Source: Streptomyces durocortorensis
GTDB taxonomy: Bacteria > Actinomycetota > Actinomycetes > Streptomycetales > Streptomycetaceae
Direction: 5' to 3'
Assembly (NCBI RefSeq): GCF_031760065.1
Contig: NZ_CP134500.1
Coordinates: 1,054,001 to 1,118,000 of the forward strand
DNA: 64,000 nucleotides
A program made the translations under genes and the position numbers. Numbering within the stretch: position 1 is the stretch's first letter; the number at the start of each line of letters is the position of its first letter. The notes under the pieces are model-generated. The model saw only the letters and a list, made by a program, of their open reading frames with translations, was not told the origin of the DNA and did no database searches. Shown here in pieces: positions 1 to 8,881 of this stretch.

Positions 1-131
1 CCGGGTACGGGGACCGCGTGCTGCGTACGGCGGACCTGATCACCCTGGCCGACCGGCTGGACCGTCAGGGAGAACAGGCAGCCGGTACCGGAGATCCACC
101 CAGATCCGTATCGCCGGAAATGTACACATAA
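1..131 (+). CDS. C-terminal end of an unidentified protein (5' end outside window)
   Basis: An open frame enters from the left edge (first full codon at base 3) and ends at TAA 129-131, giving 42 residues. The peptide is hydrophilic with an amphipathic stretch (RTADLITLADRLDR) and ends in MYT. Its codon use is Streptomyces-like, with G or C in most third positions, which favours a real gene tail over chance. There is no recognisable motif. The other two forward frames have a stop or an unlikely composition. The product cannot be named. Confidence 0.45.
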   Translation, partial: GYGDRVLRTADLITLADRLDRQGEQAAGTGDPPRSVSPEMYT

Positions 132-219
132 GCGCCGGATAAGCGCACTATGGGTATGGGTGCCTGCCGCACCCTCCGTACAGCGGCAGGGCCCGCAGGA
201 CCGAAGGAGACGAGAACTC

Positions 220-657
220 ATGAGCAACGTCTCACACGCGAGGAGCGACATATCGGGCCACCCCGATGCCTCCGAAATGCGCGCGCGGTATGACCGGATG
301 ATGGGCGGCCGCGATGTGGCTCTGGTGGACGCGCCGGTGTTCCTGGTCGGCCTGTACTGCGCTGTCTCCCCGTGGGTGCTCCACTTCACGGCCAGCCAGC
401 CGGCCCTGGTGACGCACAACCTGGTGATGGGTATCGCCATCGCGGTACTGGCCCTCGGCTTCACCGTGATGCCCGAGCGCATGTACGGGCTGAGCTGGGC
501 GATGTGCGCCATCGGCGCCTGGGTCATCGTGTCGACCTGGGTGGTCGGGAGCAGCCCGGACGCCGGGATCATCATCAGCAACATCATCGTCGGCGGACTG
601 ACCATCCTGCTGGGCATGGCCTGCGCCGGGGCGGCGGCCAGGAGCCGCAGCACCTGA
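220..657 (+). CDS. SPW-repeat integral membrane protein
   Basis: Protein of 145 aa with four hydrophobic segments arranged as two SPW-type repeats. The first repeat contains the diagnostic GLYCAVSPWVLHF at about residues 46-58 and the second the related GLSWAMCAIGAWVIVSTW. The SPW family consists of small actinobacterial and proteobacterial membrane proteins of unknown function. The ATG at 220 is preferred over the in-frame ATG at 160 because a GAAGGAG ribosome-binding site sits about 10 bases upstream and the extra 20 residues are low-complexity Arg/Gln. It is transcribed toward the convergent helicase gene. Confidence 0.85.
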   Translation: MSNVSHARSDISGHPDASEMRARYDRMMGGRDVALVDAPVFLVGLYCAVSPWVLHFTASQPALVTHNLVMGIAIAVLALGFTVMPERMYGLSWAMCAIGAWVIVSTWVVGSSPDAGIIISNIIVGGLTILLGMACAGAAARSRST

Positions 658-699
658 CGCCGACCCCCACCAGGCCCCGCCTCTCAGGCGCCTCCGCTT

Positions 700-788
700 C
701 CAGCCCCTACGGCGCTTGAGGAGCGGGGTCTGCTCCGGCCCCTACGGCGCTCGGCGCCTTCCAGCCCCTACGGCGTTCCAGGAGCGGG
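700..788. repeat. Three short direct repeats in intergenic DNA (CCCCTACGGCG family)
   Basis: CCAGCCCCTACGGCG occurs near 700 and 761, and a close copy (CCGGCCCCTACGGCG) near 735. Copies one and three are followed by related GGAGCGGG tails. The run fills most of the gap between the convergent SPW and helicase genes. Similar CCGGCG..GAGGAGCGGGG motifs are familiar as dispersed intergenic repeats in Streptomyces; that is recollection, not a search. No coding potential is evident in 658-873. Confidence 0.5.
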
Positions 789-873
789 CTCCGGGGCGGC
801 GCGCCGGTTTCGGGAAGGGGCGGGCGGGGAACAAGCCCGCCGCGGGCGCCCCACACCCGCGCCCAAGCCCCCC

Positions 874-3723
874 TCACCCCACAGAGCTGTACGCCACAAC
901 CCCCCGCAGCACCGCGTCAACCGCCTTCCTCGCATTCCGAGCCACAGAACCGGCCGCCCCCGCAGGCCCGGCCCCCTCCCGAGGAGCCGCCGCGGCGACC
1001 TGCCCCAGCACATCGATCACCTGCTTGCACCACCGCACGAAGTCCCCCGCCGGCATCTCCGCCTCGCGCAGCACCTCGTCCAGCGTGCGGCCGGAGGCCC
1101 ACATGTAGACCGCCCAGGCGAAGCCGAGATCGGGCTCGCGCTGCCCGACCCCCTCCGTCTGATTGATCTTGAAGTCCTCCTCCAGGGCATCCAGCCGCCC
1201 CCAGATCCGCACCATCTCGCCCATAGCGACCTTGGCCGGCCCGGACGGCAGCTTCGGCGCGACCGCGTCATCGGCCTGCCGCGCCTCGTACACCAGCGCC
1301 GAGACGCACGCGGCGAGTTCGGCGGGGTTGAGCCCCTCCCACACACCCTCCCGCAGGCACTCGCTGGCGAGCAGATCCAGCTCCCCGTACAACCGGGCCA
1401 GCCGCCTTCCGTTCGCGGTGACCTCGTTGCCCCGGAGGTAGTCCAGCTCGGTGAGGAGCGCGACGATCCGGTCGAAGGTGCGGGCGATCGTGTTCGTCCG
1501 CCCCTCGATCCGCTTCTCCAGCTGCCGGGTGTCCCGCTGCAACCGGTGGTAGCGCTCGGCCCACCGCGCGTGGTCCTCACGCTCGTCGCACCCGTGGCAC
1601 GGGTGGGCGCGCAACTCGGTCCGCAACCGGCTGATCTCCCGGTCGTCGGCCGCGGCCGCCCGCTGCTTGCGGTGCCGCTCGGGCGCGATGTGCCCGGCCT
1701 TCGTCCGCAGCGCGGAGGCCAGATCGCGCCGGGACTGCGGCGAGCGCGGATTGAACGACTTCGGGACGCGCATCCGGTCCAGCGCCTCCACCGGCACCGG
1801 GAAGTCCATCGAGGCCAGCCGCTTGACCTGTCGCTCGGCGGTCAGCACCAGCGGACGCGGCCCGTCGTGGTGGTCGAACCCGCGGTGCCCGTTGGCCCGC
1901 CCGGCGGGCAGTCCGGGATCCAGCACCAGCGCCAGACCCGCGAACTTCCCCGTGGGCACATGGATGACGTCCCCCGGCTTCAGCTTCTCCAGCGACGAGG
2001 CCGCCGCCGCCCGCCGCTGCGCCGCACCCTGCTTGGCCAGCTCCGTCTCCCGGTCCTTGAGGTCGCGGCGCAGCCGCGCGTACTCCTCGAAGTCCCCGAG
2101 GTGGCAGGTCATGCCCTCCTTGTAGCCTTCCAGGCCCTCCTCGTTGCGCTGGACCTGCCGGGAGATCCCGACGACGGACTTGTCCGCCTGGAACTGGGCG
2201 AACGAGGTCTCCAGTAGCTCGCGCGAGCGGTGCCGCCCGAACTGCTGCACGAGGTTGACCGCCATGTTGTACGAGGGGCGGAAGCTGGAGCGCAGCGGAT
2301 ACGTACGCGTCCCCGCGAGGCCGGCCAGCGCCGTGGGGTCCATGCCGCGCTGCCACAGGACCACCGCGTGGCCCTCGACGTCGATACCGCGGCGACCGGC
2401 CCGACCGGTGAGCTGGGTGTACTCACCGGGGGTGATGTCGGCGTGCTGCTCGCCGTTCCACTTGACGAGCTTCTCCAGCACCACGGAGCGCGCGGGCATG
2501 TTGATGCCGAGCGCCAGGGTCTCGGTGGCGAAGACGGCCTTCACCAGACCCCGGACGAACAGCTCCTCGACGACCTCCTTGAAGGTCGGCAGCATGCCCG
2601 CGTGGTGGGCGGCGATACCCCGCTCCAGGCCTTCGAGCCACTCGTAGTAGCCCAGGACGTTCAGGTCCTCGCCGGGGATGGAGGCGGTCCGCTCCTCGAC
2701 GATCTCCCGGACCAGTCGGCGCTTGTCCTCGTCGTTGAGGCGGAGTCCGGCGTACAGGCACTGCTGGACGGCGGCCTCACAGCCCGCCCGGCTGAAGATG
2801 AACGTGATGGCGGGCAGCAGCCCCTCGGAGTCCAGCCGGTCGATGACCTCGGGCCGGCCGGGCGTCCAGATCCGGCTGCGCTGCCGCCGCTCGCGCTCGC
2901 GGTCGGCCTCGCGGACCATCTTGCCCCGGCGGCGCTCACGGGGGTTGTAGCCCTGCTGGTTCTCCTGGCGGGCGAGACGGACCAGGTCGGGGTTGACCTC
3001 GCGGCGTCCGGCGCCGCGGCCGCCGTGGTCGGTCTCCTCCTCGAAGAGGTCGTACATCCGGCGTCCGGCCATCACGTGCTGCCACAGCGGCACCGGCCGG
3101 TGCTCGGAGACGATGACCTCGGTGTCGCCGCGCACGGTGTCCAGCCAGTCGCCGAACTCCTCGGCATTGGACACGGTGGCCGACAGCGACACCAGAGTCA
3201 CCGACTCCGGGAGGTGAATGATCACTTCCTCCCAGACCGCCCCCCGGAAGCGGTCGGAGAGGTAGTGCACCTCGTCCATGACGACATAGCCGAGGCCGGC
3301 GAGCGACTGGGAGCCCGCGTACAGCATGTTCCGCAGGACCTCGGTGGTCATCACGACCACGGGCGCCTCGGAGTTGACGCTGTTGTCGCCGGTCAGCAGA
3401 CCGACCTTGTCCGCGCCGTACCGCTTGACGAGGTCGGCGTACTTCTGGTTGGAGAGCGCCTTGATCGGCGTGGTGTAGAAGCACTTGCGGCCCTGCTCCA
3501 GGGCCAGGTGGACGGCGAACTCGCCGACGATCGTCTTGCCCGACCCCGTGGGGGCCGCGACCAGCACCCCCTTGCCCTCCTCCAGGGCCTGGCAGGCCTC
3601 GATCTGGAACGGGTCCAGTCCGAATGCGTACATCTCCCGGAAGGGCCCGAGGGCCGTCGCCATCTCGGCCGCACGGACCCGAGAAGCCTGGTATCGCTCA
3701 GCTGGTGAGAGGTCCTCTGTCAT
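874..3723 (-). CDS. helY: DEVH-box superfamily 2 helicase, Ski2/HelY type
   Basis: Protein of 949 aa, close to the family's usual length of about 900-950. Walker A is AAPTGSGKT (about residues 56-64), the Walker B box is DEVH (150-153), motif III is SAT, and motif VI is QLTGRAGRRG. An arginine-rich insertion follows the first RecA domain and the C-terminus has the helical DSHCT-like region. The family unwinds RNA or structured nucleic acid using ATP; the physiological role in Actinobacteria is unclear. The ATG at 3723 starts MTEDLSPAER; an in-frame GTG at 3756 would add 11 residues and neither start has a strong ribosome-binding site. It lies last in a tatA-tatC-dagK-helY series, the same order as in mycobacteria. 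Confidence 0.9.
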   Translation of the reverse strand: MTEDLSPAERYQASRVRAAEMATALGPFREMYAFGLDPFQIEACQALEEGKGVLVAAPTGSGKTIVGEFAVHLALEQGRKCFYTTPIKALSNQKYADLVKRYGADKVGLLTGDNSVNSEAPVVVMTTEVLRNMLYAGSQSLAGLGYVVMDEVHYLSDRFRGAVWEEVIIHLPESVTLVSLSATVSNAEEFGDWLDTVRGDTEVIVSEHRPVPLWQHVMAGRRMYDLFEEETDHGGRGAGRREVNPDLVRLARQENQQGYNPRERRRGKMVREADRERERRQRSRIWTPGRPEVIDRLDSEGLLPAITFIFSRAGCEAAVQQCLYAGLRLNDEDKRRLVREIVEERTASIPGEDLNVLGYYEWLEGLERGIAAHHAGMLPTFKEVVEELFVRGLVKAVFATETLALGINMPARSVVLEKLVKWNGEQHADITPGEYTQLTGRAGRRGIDVEGHAVVLWQRGMDPTALAGLAGTRTYPLRSSFRPSYNMAVNLVQQFGRHRSRELLETSFAQFQADKSVVGISRQVQRNEEGLEGYKEGMTCHLGDFEEYARLRRDLKDRETELAKQGAAQRRAAAASSLEKLKPGDVIHVPTGKFAGLALVLDPGLPAGRANGHRGFDHHDGPRPLVLTAERQVKRLASMDFPVPVEALDRMRVPKSFNPRSPQSRRDLASALRTKAGHIAPERHRKQRAAAADDREISRLRTELRAHPCHGCDEREDHARWAERYHRLQRDTRQLEKRIEGRTNTIARTFDRIVALLTELDYLRGNEVTANGRRLARLYGELDLLASECLREGVWEGLNPAELAACVSALVYEARQADDAVAPKLPSGPAKVAMGEMVRIWGRLDALEEDFKINQTEGVGQREPDLGFAWAVYMWASGRTLDEVLREAEMPAGDFVRWCKQVIDVLGQVAAAAPREGAGPAGAAGSVARNARKAVDAVLRGVVAYSSVG

Positions 3724-3786
3724 CTTGGCTACGAGCCTACCCGCCACCTCTGACACTCAGCGCGATCTTTAAATGCCCTTGGCCTT

Positions 3787-4677
3787 TCACCCGGCCAGCA
3801 CCCGCACGGCCCCCGGTACACAGGTGGCGGTGAGCGGCAGCGCGCCCATCGGTTCACCGTCCGCGTACGCGGTGACACCGGCCGCGGCCAGCTCGATCGA
3901 GGAGACGCGGTGCGCGGTGACGGCCGGGTGGCTCAGATGCGTGCCCTTGTAGACCCTGGGGAAGACCTTGAGGAGGGTGGCGCGGGAGCACTCCCCCACC
4001 ACGGTCACGTCGAAGAGCCCGTCGTCCATCCGGGCCTCGGCGCAGATCCGCATGCCTCCGCCGTACGTCGTCCCGTTGCCCACCGCGATGAGCGTCGCCT
4101 CGATCTCGCGGGCCTCTCCCCCGTCCAGCCGGATGCGGTACGGGATCGGCTTGAAGGCGGCCAGTTCGGCGAGGATCGCGAGGTCGTACTTGAACCGCCC
4201 GCCCACCAGCCGCATCCGGTTGCCCCGGTCGTTGACCCGCGAGTCGAACCCGGAGGCGAGCACCGTCCCGAACCAGCGCTCCCCGACCCGCCCGAGGTCG
4301 ATGTCACGGTGACCGCCCTCCTTGAGCGCCCGCGCGGCCAGCGCACCGGCGGCGGCCGGGTCACGGATCGGCAGGCCCAGCGCCCGGGCGAAGTCGTTGC
4401 CCGTGCCGACAGCCACGACGCCGAGCGGCGTGCCCGTCCCCGCGACGGCCTGGAGGGCGAGGGACATCAGCCCGTCCCCGCCCACGGCTATCAGCGCCCC
4501 GGTACCCGCCGCCACGGCCTCACGGGCCCGGCGCAGGGCGTCGTCGGCGTCCTCGCCGAGCACCGTACGGACGGAGAATCCGGCGTCCCGCAACGCGGAA
4601 GCGGCCGGCTGCGCGGCGTGCGCGCCCCGGCCGCTTCCTGCGGTGGGATTGACGAAGAGGGTGATCTCGCTGGTCAC
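3787..4677 (-). CDS. Diacylglycerol kinase/lipid kinase family protein
   Basis: Protein of 296 aa with the DAGK catalytic-domain signatures: NPTAGSG near residue 10, the nucleotide-binding GGDG at 66-69 and GTGNDFA at 91-97. Members phosphorylate diacylglycerol or related lipids at the membrane. The protein has no transmembrane segment, so peripheral membrane attachment is expected. It starts with GTG 18 bases downstream of the tatC stop and is probably cotranscribed with tatC. The exact lipid substrate cannot be read from sequence; YegS-like or sphingosine-kinase-like activity is an alternative. Confidence 0.85.
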   Translation of the reverse strand: MTSEITLFVNPTAGSGRGAHAAQPAASALRDAGFSVRTVLGEDADDALRRAREAVAAGTGALIAVGGDGLMSLALQAVAGTGTPLGVVAVGTGNDFARALGLPIRDPAAAGALAARALKEGGHRDIDLGRVGERWFGTVLASGFDSRVNDRGNRMRLVGGRFKYDLAILAELAAFKPIPYRIRLDGGEAREIEATLIAVGNGTTYGGGMRICAEARMDDGLFDVTVVGECSRATLLKVFPRVYKGTHLSHPAVTAHRVSSIELAAAGVTAYADGEPMGALPLTATCVPGAVRVLAG

Positions 4678-4695
4678 CCGCCGGACCCTACAAGG

Positions 4696-5661
4696 TCAGG
4701 TGATGTCGTCGTAACCGTTCATCCGGTGCGGTCCTGGCCCGTCCGCCTCACCGGAGGCCTGCCCCGGAAGCGCCCGGCGCGGGTCGGTCTCCGGCTCGAC
4801 GCCGCCGACCGGCTCGGGAGTCAGGTCGAGCTGCGAGGCCTCGTCGTCGCTGAGCTCGGCGTCGGGGTTGTTGCGGTTGCGGCGCTTGTCGTTCAGCAGG
4901 GAGAAACCGACGGCGATGAAGTAGAGCACCGCGAGCGGACCGGCCAGCAGCAGCATCGAGATGGGCTCGCCGCCGGGGGTCGCGATGGCCGCGAAGGCGG
5001 TGAGGCCGACGATCATGCCGCGCCACCAGCGCAGCATACGGGCGCCGGACAGGACGCCCGTCATGTTGAGGGCGACGAGCAGCAGAGGCAGTTCGAAGGC
5101 GAGCCCGAAAACGATCACCATGCGGGTGATGAGGTCGAGGAAGTCGTCCAGCGGCAGCAGGTTCGTGACGTTGGCGGGCGTGAAGCCCAGCATGATCTCG
5201 GCCGTCTCCGGCAGGATCGCGTAGGCCAGGTAGGCGCCGGCGACGAACAGCGGGACGCCCGCGGCCACGAAGGCCAGGGAGTACCGCTTCTCCTTCTGGT
5301 GCAGGCCGGGGGCGACGAAGGCCCAGAGCTGGTAGAGCCAGACAGGCGTGGCGAGCAGGACGCCCGCCATGAGGGAGACCTTCAGCGCGATGGTGAAGGG
5401 CGACAACAGACCGTTGGTGGTCATCTCCGCGCAGGGGCGGCCGTTGACCATCGTCTCGACGCCGTTCTTGCAGCCGACCGAGTCGAGGATCGGCTTCATC
5501 AGGAACTCGAAGATCTCCTTGTGGAAGAAGGCGGCCCCGATGACGGCGATCACGACCGCCAGCACGGACTTCAGTAGCCGGTTACGCAGCTCACGCAGGT
5601 GATCGAGGAGAGGCATCCGCCCCTCGTCGTCCTTCTCCTGCTTGCGGGCAGACTTGAGCAA
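4696..5661 (-). CDS. tatC: Sec-independent (Tat) translocase subunit TatC
   Basis: Protein of 321 aa with six hydrophobic segments. It carries the TatC N-terminal signature MPLLDHLRELRNRLL and the conserved periplasmic-loop residues LYQLWAFVAPGL, followed by FGLAFELPLLL. An acidic, charged C-terminal tail of about 70 residues is typical of actinobacterial TatC. It forms the twin-arginine signal-peptide receptor with TatB and TatA in the cytoplasmic membrane and exports folded proteins. Its start lies about 50 bases downstream of tatA, so the two are likely one transcript. Confidence 0.97.
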   Translation of the reverse strand: MLKSARKQEKDDEGRMPLLDHLRELRNRLLKSVLAVVIAVIGAAFFHKEIFEFLMKPILDSVGCKNGVETMVNGRPCAEMTTNGLLSPFTIALKVSLMAGVLLATPVWLYQLWAFVAPGLHQKEKRYSLAFVAAGVPLFVAGAYLAYAILPETAEIMLGFTPANVTNLLPLDDFLDLITRMVIVFGLAFELPLLLVALNMTGVLSGARMLRWWRGMIVGLTAFAAIATPGGEPISMLLLAGPLAVLYFIAVGFSLLNDKRRNRNNPDAELSDDEASQLDLTPEPVGGVEPETDPRRALPGQASGEADGPGPHRMNGYDDIT

Positions 5662-5710
5662 CCCACTTCCCTCGTCTCGTACGGCGGCTGTCGGCGGAGC
5701 GCGTCAGCGG

Positions 5711-6004
5711 TCAGCTCTGGGTGGTGGGCTTGGCCTCGTTGACCGGGCGGGAGCTCGTGACGTCTCCGGGCGCGGCCTGAATGGTGCGCGCGGTGGTGGA
5801 CTGCGGCGGGGCCGGGTCCTCGACGGTCTCCGTCGTGGCCGTCGCGGCCGCGTCGTCCTTCTTCATCGCCTTGGCCTCGCTCTTGAGGATGCGGGCCGAC
5901 TTGCCGAGCGAACGCGCCATGTCGGGAAGCTTCTTGGCACCGAAGAGCAGCAGGATGACAGCGATGATCAGAACGATCTCTAGGGGCTTCAGATTGCCGA
6001 TCAT
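5711..6004 (-). CDS. tatA: Sec-independent (Tat) translocase subunit TatA
   Basis: Protein of 97 aa: short N-terminus, one transmembrane helix (about residues 8-22), then the [14 protein letters not shown] hinge and amphipathic helix, and a disordered charged tail. This is the standard TatA/E layout. The ATG at 6004 is chosen because GAAGGAAG lies about 8 bases upstream; an upstream in-frame start at 6022 would place basic residues before the helix and has no such site. It polymerises to form the export pore with the TatC just downstream. Confidence 0.96.
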   Translation of the reverse strand: MIGNLKPLEIVLIIAVILLLFGAKKLPDMARSLGKSARILKSEAKAMKKDDAAATATTETVEDPAPPQSTTARTIQAAPGDVTSSRPVNEAKPTTQS

Positions 6005-6221
6005 GTGCGACTTCCTTCTCACTGAGGCGGCTGGAGGGTGGGCTCGCTACCCGTTCGACCGGGCATACGTCCGATCATTGCGCTGGCAGCGATCGTAACC
6101 CGCGGGAGTAAACGCGAGGCAATGCCCGCGCGTACTGCGGCTTGCGACCCGCCCCTCCCTGCCTGGGCCGCCCCCAGCAGCGTACCCCTCGGCGCCGACG
6201 GACATCAGCCCGCAGTGCCCG

Positions 6222-6419
6222 TCAGCGCAGGCCGTCGCCGGTGGCCGCGAGGCGGGTCGCCGCCTGTTCGAGGTCCTCCGACGCCCGGTTGATCCGCTCC
6301 GTGGTGGCCGTGACCTGGCGGCCGAGCCGCTGTGCCTCGACGAAGACCTTGATGCCGAGCACGCCCAGCACAAAGACCCCCAGAAATCCGAGGGCGATGG
6401 CGAGCATGGGCCAGAACAT
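6222..6419 (-). CDS. Small single-pass membrane protein, unknown function
   Basis: Protein of 65 aa starting MFWPML, with one strongly hydrophobic segment (about residues 4-25) followed by a predicted amphipathic or coiled-coil helix (ATTERINRASEDLEQAATRL). An AAGAGG sequence upstream supports the ATG at 6419; the longer in-frame reading would add a basic, cysteine-rich segment unlike a leader. It lies between tatA and the pafBC-linked zinc-ribbon gene on the same strand. The layout resembles small DUF948-like proteins, but length is too short to assign a family. Confidence 0.65.
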   Translation of the reverse strand: MFWPMLAIALGFLGVFVLGVLGIKVFVEAQRLGRQVTATTERINRASEDLEQAATRLAATGDGLR

Positions 6420-6471
6420 ACGGCGTGCCTCTTTTCCTGTGCGGCTTTCCTGTACGGCGCTGCGGCAGGCG

Positions 6472-6789
6472 CTACGGGGTGGCGTGCAGGCGCAGCGTCC
6501 GTACACCACCGCCGGTGAGCAGTTCGATGATGCGCTCCCCGGCGGGTTTGCGGACCGAGGCGCCGCACTCGGGGCAGGTGAAGGTGTAGAAGGTGGTGCG
6601 GCTGGTGGCGCCGATCGCCAGGCGCAGCTCCCCGGCGGCGAGTTCGAAGCGCCCGCGGCAGTCGGGGCAGCCGGCCCGGAACCGTACGGCGGCGGGAACC
6701 GGCACCGGTACGGGCCCGGTCCCGGCGGTCGCCCGCGGTGTCGCCGGGCTGACCCCGGGGGCGGCCGGAAACAGGGGCGTCCCGTTCAT
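6472..6789 (-). CDS. Zinc-ribbon-like protein downstream of pafC
   Basis: Protein of 105 aa. A Pro/Val-rich N-terminus is followed by two knuckles, CPDC (about residues 41-44) and CPEC (72-75), spaced as in a four-Cys zinc ribbon. Its ATG overlaps the pafC stop (ATGA), implying translational coupling with the PafBC regulators. No catalytic motif is visible. A zinc-binding, protein- or nucleic-acid-interacting role is inferred from the ribbon only. Confidence 0.65.
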   Translation of the reverse strand: MNGTPLFPAAPGVSPATPRATAGTGPVPVPVPAAVRFRAGCPDCRGRFELAAGELRLAIGATSRTTFYTFTCPECGASVRKPAGERIIELLTGGGVRTLRLHATP

Positions 6790-7769
6790 CGTGGTCTCCG
6801 CTCCTCGGCCTCCCGGCCCGTGTCCTCGTAGGCGGCGAGCGCCTCGCGGGCCGCCTCACGGGCGCTGTCGGCGAGCGCCGGCGGGTCGACGATGCGGCCC
6901 TCTCCGCCGAGGCGCAGGGCGAGGCGGCGCAGCGAGGCCGGGTCGGGGGTGCGCAGGGTGATCCGCAGTCCGCCGTCGGGCAGTTCCTCGGCGGAGTCGT
7001 GCGGGTAGTACTCGGCGACCCAGCGGCCTCCGGTGCCGACCTCGATCACCACTTCGGGGTCCTCGGCGGCGGGCTGGACGAGCCCCGCGGACAGGTCCCG
7101 CAACTCCAGTTCGGGCGGGACGGCGGGGGCGTCGAGGAGGCGGATCTCGGCGACCCGGTCCAGGCGGAAGGTCCGGCGGGCCTCGGAGAGCCGGCACCAG
7201 CCCTCCATGTAGGTGTGGCCGACGGCGAAGAGCCGGATCGGGTCGACCTCGCGCTCGGTGAGTTCGTCGCGGGCGGGCGAGTAGTAGCGCAGCCAGAGGC
7301 GGCGGCGCTCGGAGATGGCCCGGTCGACGTCGGCGAAGACGCCGCCCTCGGACTCGAAGGTCACCGAGAGCCGGGAGCTGGCCGCCCCTGACTCGCCTGC
7401 GGCCGTCTCCAGCTTGGCGGTGGCGCGGACCAGTGCCTGGCGGTCGCTCTCGCGGAGGCCGGGCAGGGTGGCGACGGCACGGGCGGCGACGAGCAGGGCG
7501 GTCGCCTCGTCGGCGGCGAGCCGCAGCGGCTCGGCGACGTCGTCCGGGTTGTGCCACCAGATCCGGTCGCCGTCGGTGTCGATGTCGAGGAGGTCCCCGC
7601 CGCGGAAGCTGGTGCCGCACATGGGCAGCACGTCGAGGTCGGAGATCAGCTCGTCCTCGGTGATCCCGAAGGCCCGGGCCACGTCCTGGACGTGGGCGCC
7701 GGGGCGCTCGCGCAGATACGTCACCAGGGACAGCATCCGGCGGGTCTGGTCGATCGCGTTCGTGGCCAT
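6786..7769 (-). CDS. pafC: WYL-domain transcriptional regulator PafC
   Basis: Protein of 327 aa starting MATNAIDQTRRMLSLV. It has an N-terminal winged-helix region (FGITEDELISDLDVLPMCG) and a WYL-type domain (IRLFAVGHTYMEGWCRLSEARRTFRLDR), then the WCX C-terminal region. The 'LPMCG' turn and overall layout match mycobacterial PafC. PafB and PafC form a heterodimer that activates the RecA-independent DNA-damage regulon. The ATG at 7769 is 20 bases after the pafB stop; the frame remains open upstream into pafB but that extension is antisense-like arginine/proline composition. Confidence 0.9.
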   Translation of the reverse strand: MATNAIDQTRRMLSLVTYLRERPGAHVQDVARAFGITEDELISDLDVLPMCGTSFRGGDLLDIDTDGDRIWWHNPDDVAEPLRLAADEATALLVAARAVATLPGLRESDRQALVRATAKLETAAGESGAASSRLSVTFESEGGVFADVDRAISERRRLWLRYYSPARDELTEREVDPIRLFAVGHTYMEGWCRLSEARRTFRLDRVAEIRLLDAPAVPPELELRDLSAGLVQPAAEDPEVVIEVGTGGRWVAEYYPHDSAEELPDGGLRITLRTPDPASLRRLALRLGGEGRIVDPPALADSAREAAREALAAYEDTGREAEERRPR

Positions 7770-7789
7770 CGCTTCGGTCCCCTGGTCCC

Positions 7790-8743
7790 TTAGTCCTTGG
7801 CCACGGCGCGCAGCCGGTCCACCACATCGGCCCGCAGGTCGGCGGGCTCCTCCACGACGACGTCCGGCCCGAACTCGACGAGCCAGGCGTCGAGGCCGTG
7901 TCCGTACGGGACTTCCAGCTCGTCCCAGCCGTCGCCGCGCTCCGTGACGGATATCGCCCGGGACCGCAGCGGGTAGCCGGCTCCGGCGCGGAGCCTGATC
8001 CGTGCGGTACGGGTCGCGGTCTCGCCGGCCCAGCTCTCGACGGTCTCGCGGACGGTGACCACGTCGGGCACCTCGGCGGTGAAGGCCCCGGCGCGGGAGC
8101 GGACCTTGCCGGTGATGCGGGAGAGCCTGAAGACGCGCTCGGCGCCCCGCTCGCGGTCCCAGCCCGCGAGGTACCAGTGGCCGCGCCAGCATTCGAGGGT
8201 CCAGGGTTCGACCTGGCGCTGCTCGGGGCGGGCGGAGTTGGCCTTGCGGTAGTCGAAGGTGACCGGGCGGCGGTCACGGCAGGCCAGCATCAGGGGCTCG
8301 AACGCGGCCTCGTGCACGGGGATACGGGGTTCGAGGGCGCTGTGCACCTCGTAGTCGTCCTCGGCCTCGGGCATCCCGGCGGCGCGCAGCTTCTGGAGGG
8401 CGCCGCTGGCGGCCCCGGCGAGGCGGGCCTGCTGCCAGACCTTGGCGGCGAGCCCGAGGGCCGCGGCCTCCTCGGCGTCCAGGGTGATGGGGGGCAGCCG
8501 GTTGCTGTCGCGGCGGGCCAGATAGCCGGTGTCGCCGTCGAGGTTCTCGACGGTCTCGATGACGAGGCCGAGCTCGCGCAGATCGTCCTTGTCACGCTCG
8601 AACATCCGGTTGAAGGAGTCGTCGGTGCCCGCTTCGAGGTAGGCCTCGATGGAGCCGCGGAGCTCACGCTTGCTGAGCGGGCGCCGGGTCCCCAGCAGGC
8701 ACAGCGCGAGGTTCATCAACCGCTCGGCCTTGGCAATCGCCAT
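7790..8743 (-). CDS. pafB: WYL-domain transcriptional regulator PafB
   Basis: Protein of 317 aa. N-terminal winged helix (MAIAKAERLMNLALCLL, then a DNA-reading segment ending FERDKDDLRELG) is followed by a WYL domain with the WYLAGWDRERGAERVFRLSRI core, and a WCX dimerisation domain. In mycobacteria PafB partners PafC and binds DNA-damage promoters; the WYL domain is thought to sense a nucleic-acid signal. Position upstream of pafC and downstream of pafA matches the mycobacterial order pafA-pafB-pafC-tatA-tatC. Here two FKBP genes separate it from pafA. Confidence 0.92.
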   Translation of the reverse strand: MAIAKAERLMNLALCLLGTRRPLSKRELRGSIEAYLEAGTDDSFNRMFERDKDDLRELGLVIETVENLDGDTGYLARRDSNRLPPITLDAEEAAALGLAAKVWQQARLAGAASGALQKLRAAGMPEAEDDYEVHSALEPRIPVHEAAFEPLMLACRDRRPVTFDYRKANSARPEQRQVEPWTLECWRGHWYLAGWDRERGAERVFRLSRITGKVRSRAGAFTAEVPDVVTVRETVESWAGETATRTARIRLRAGAGYPLRSRAISVTERGDGWDELEVPYGHGLDAWLVEFGPDVVVEEPADLRADVVDRLRAVAKD

Positions 8744-8830
8744 CGACGCCCTTTCTCTTGTGCGCTACGACGGTCGACCGTACCGCCCCGGGGTGTGGGG
8801 GACCAAAGCCGGGCAGGGGCCGGAAGACGA

Positions 8831-8862
8831 GGAGGGCCCCCGCCGTGCGGCGGGGGCCCTCG
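8831..8862 (-). terminator. Hairpin terminator after the FKBP gene
   Basis: Perfect 14-base stem GAGGGCCCCCGCC/GGCGGGGGCCCTC (13-14 pairs) with a 4-base loop. It lies 20 bases beyond the stop of the leftward FKBP gene and before pafB. There is no U-tract, which is usual for Streptomyces terminators. Confidence 0.75.
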
Positions 8863-8881
8863 TTCGCGTAACCGGAGCCGG

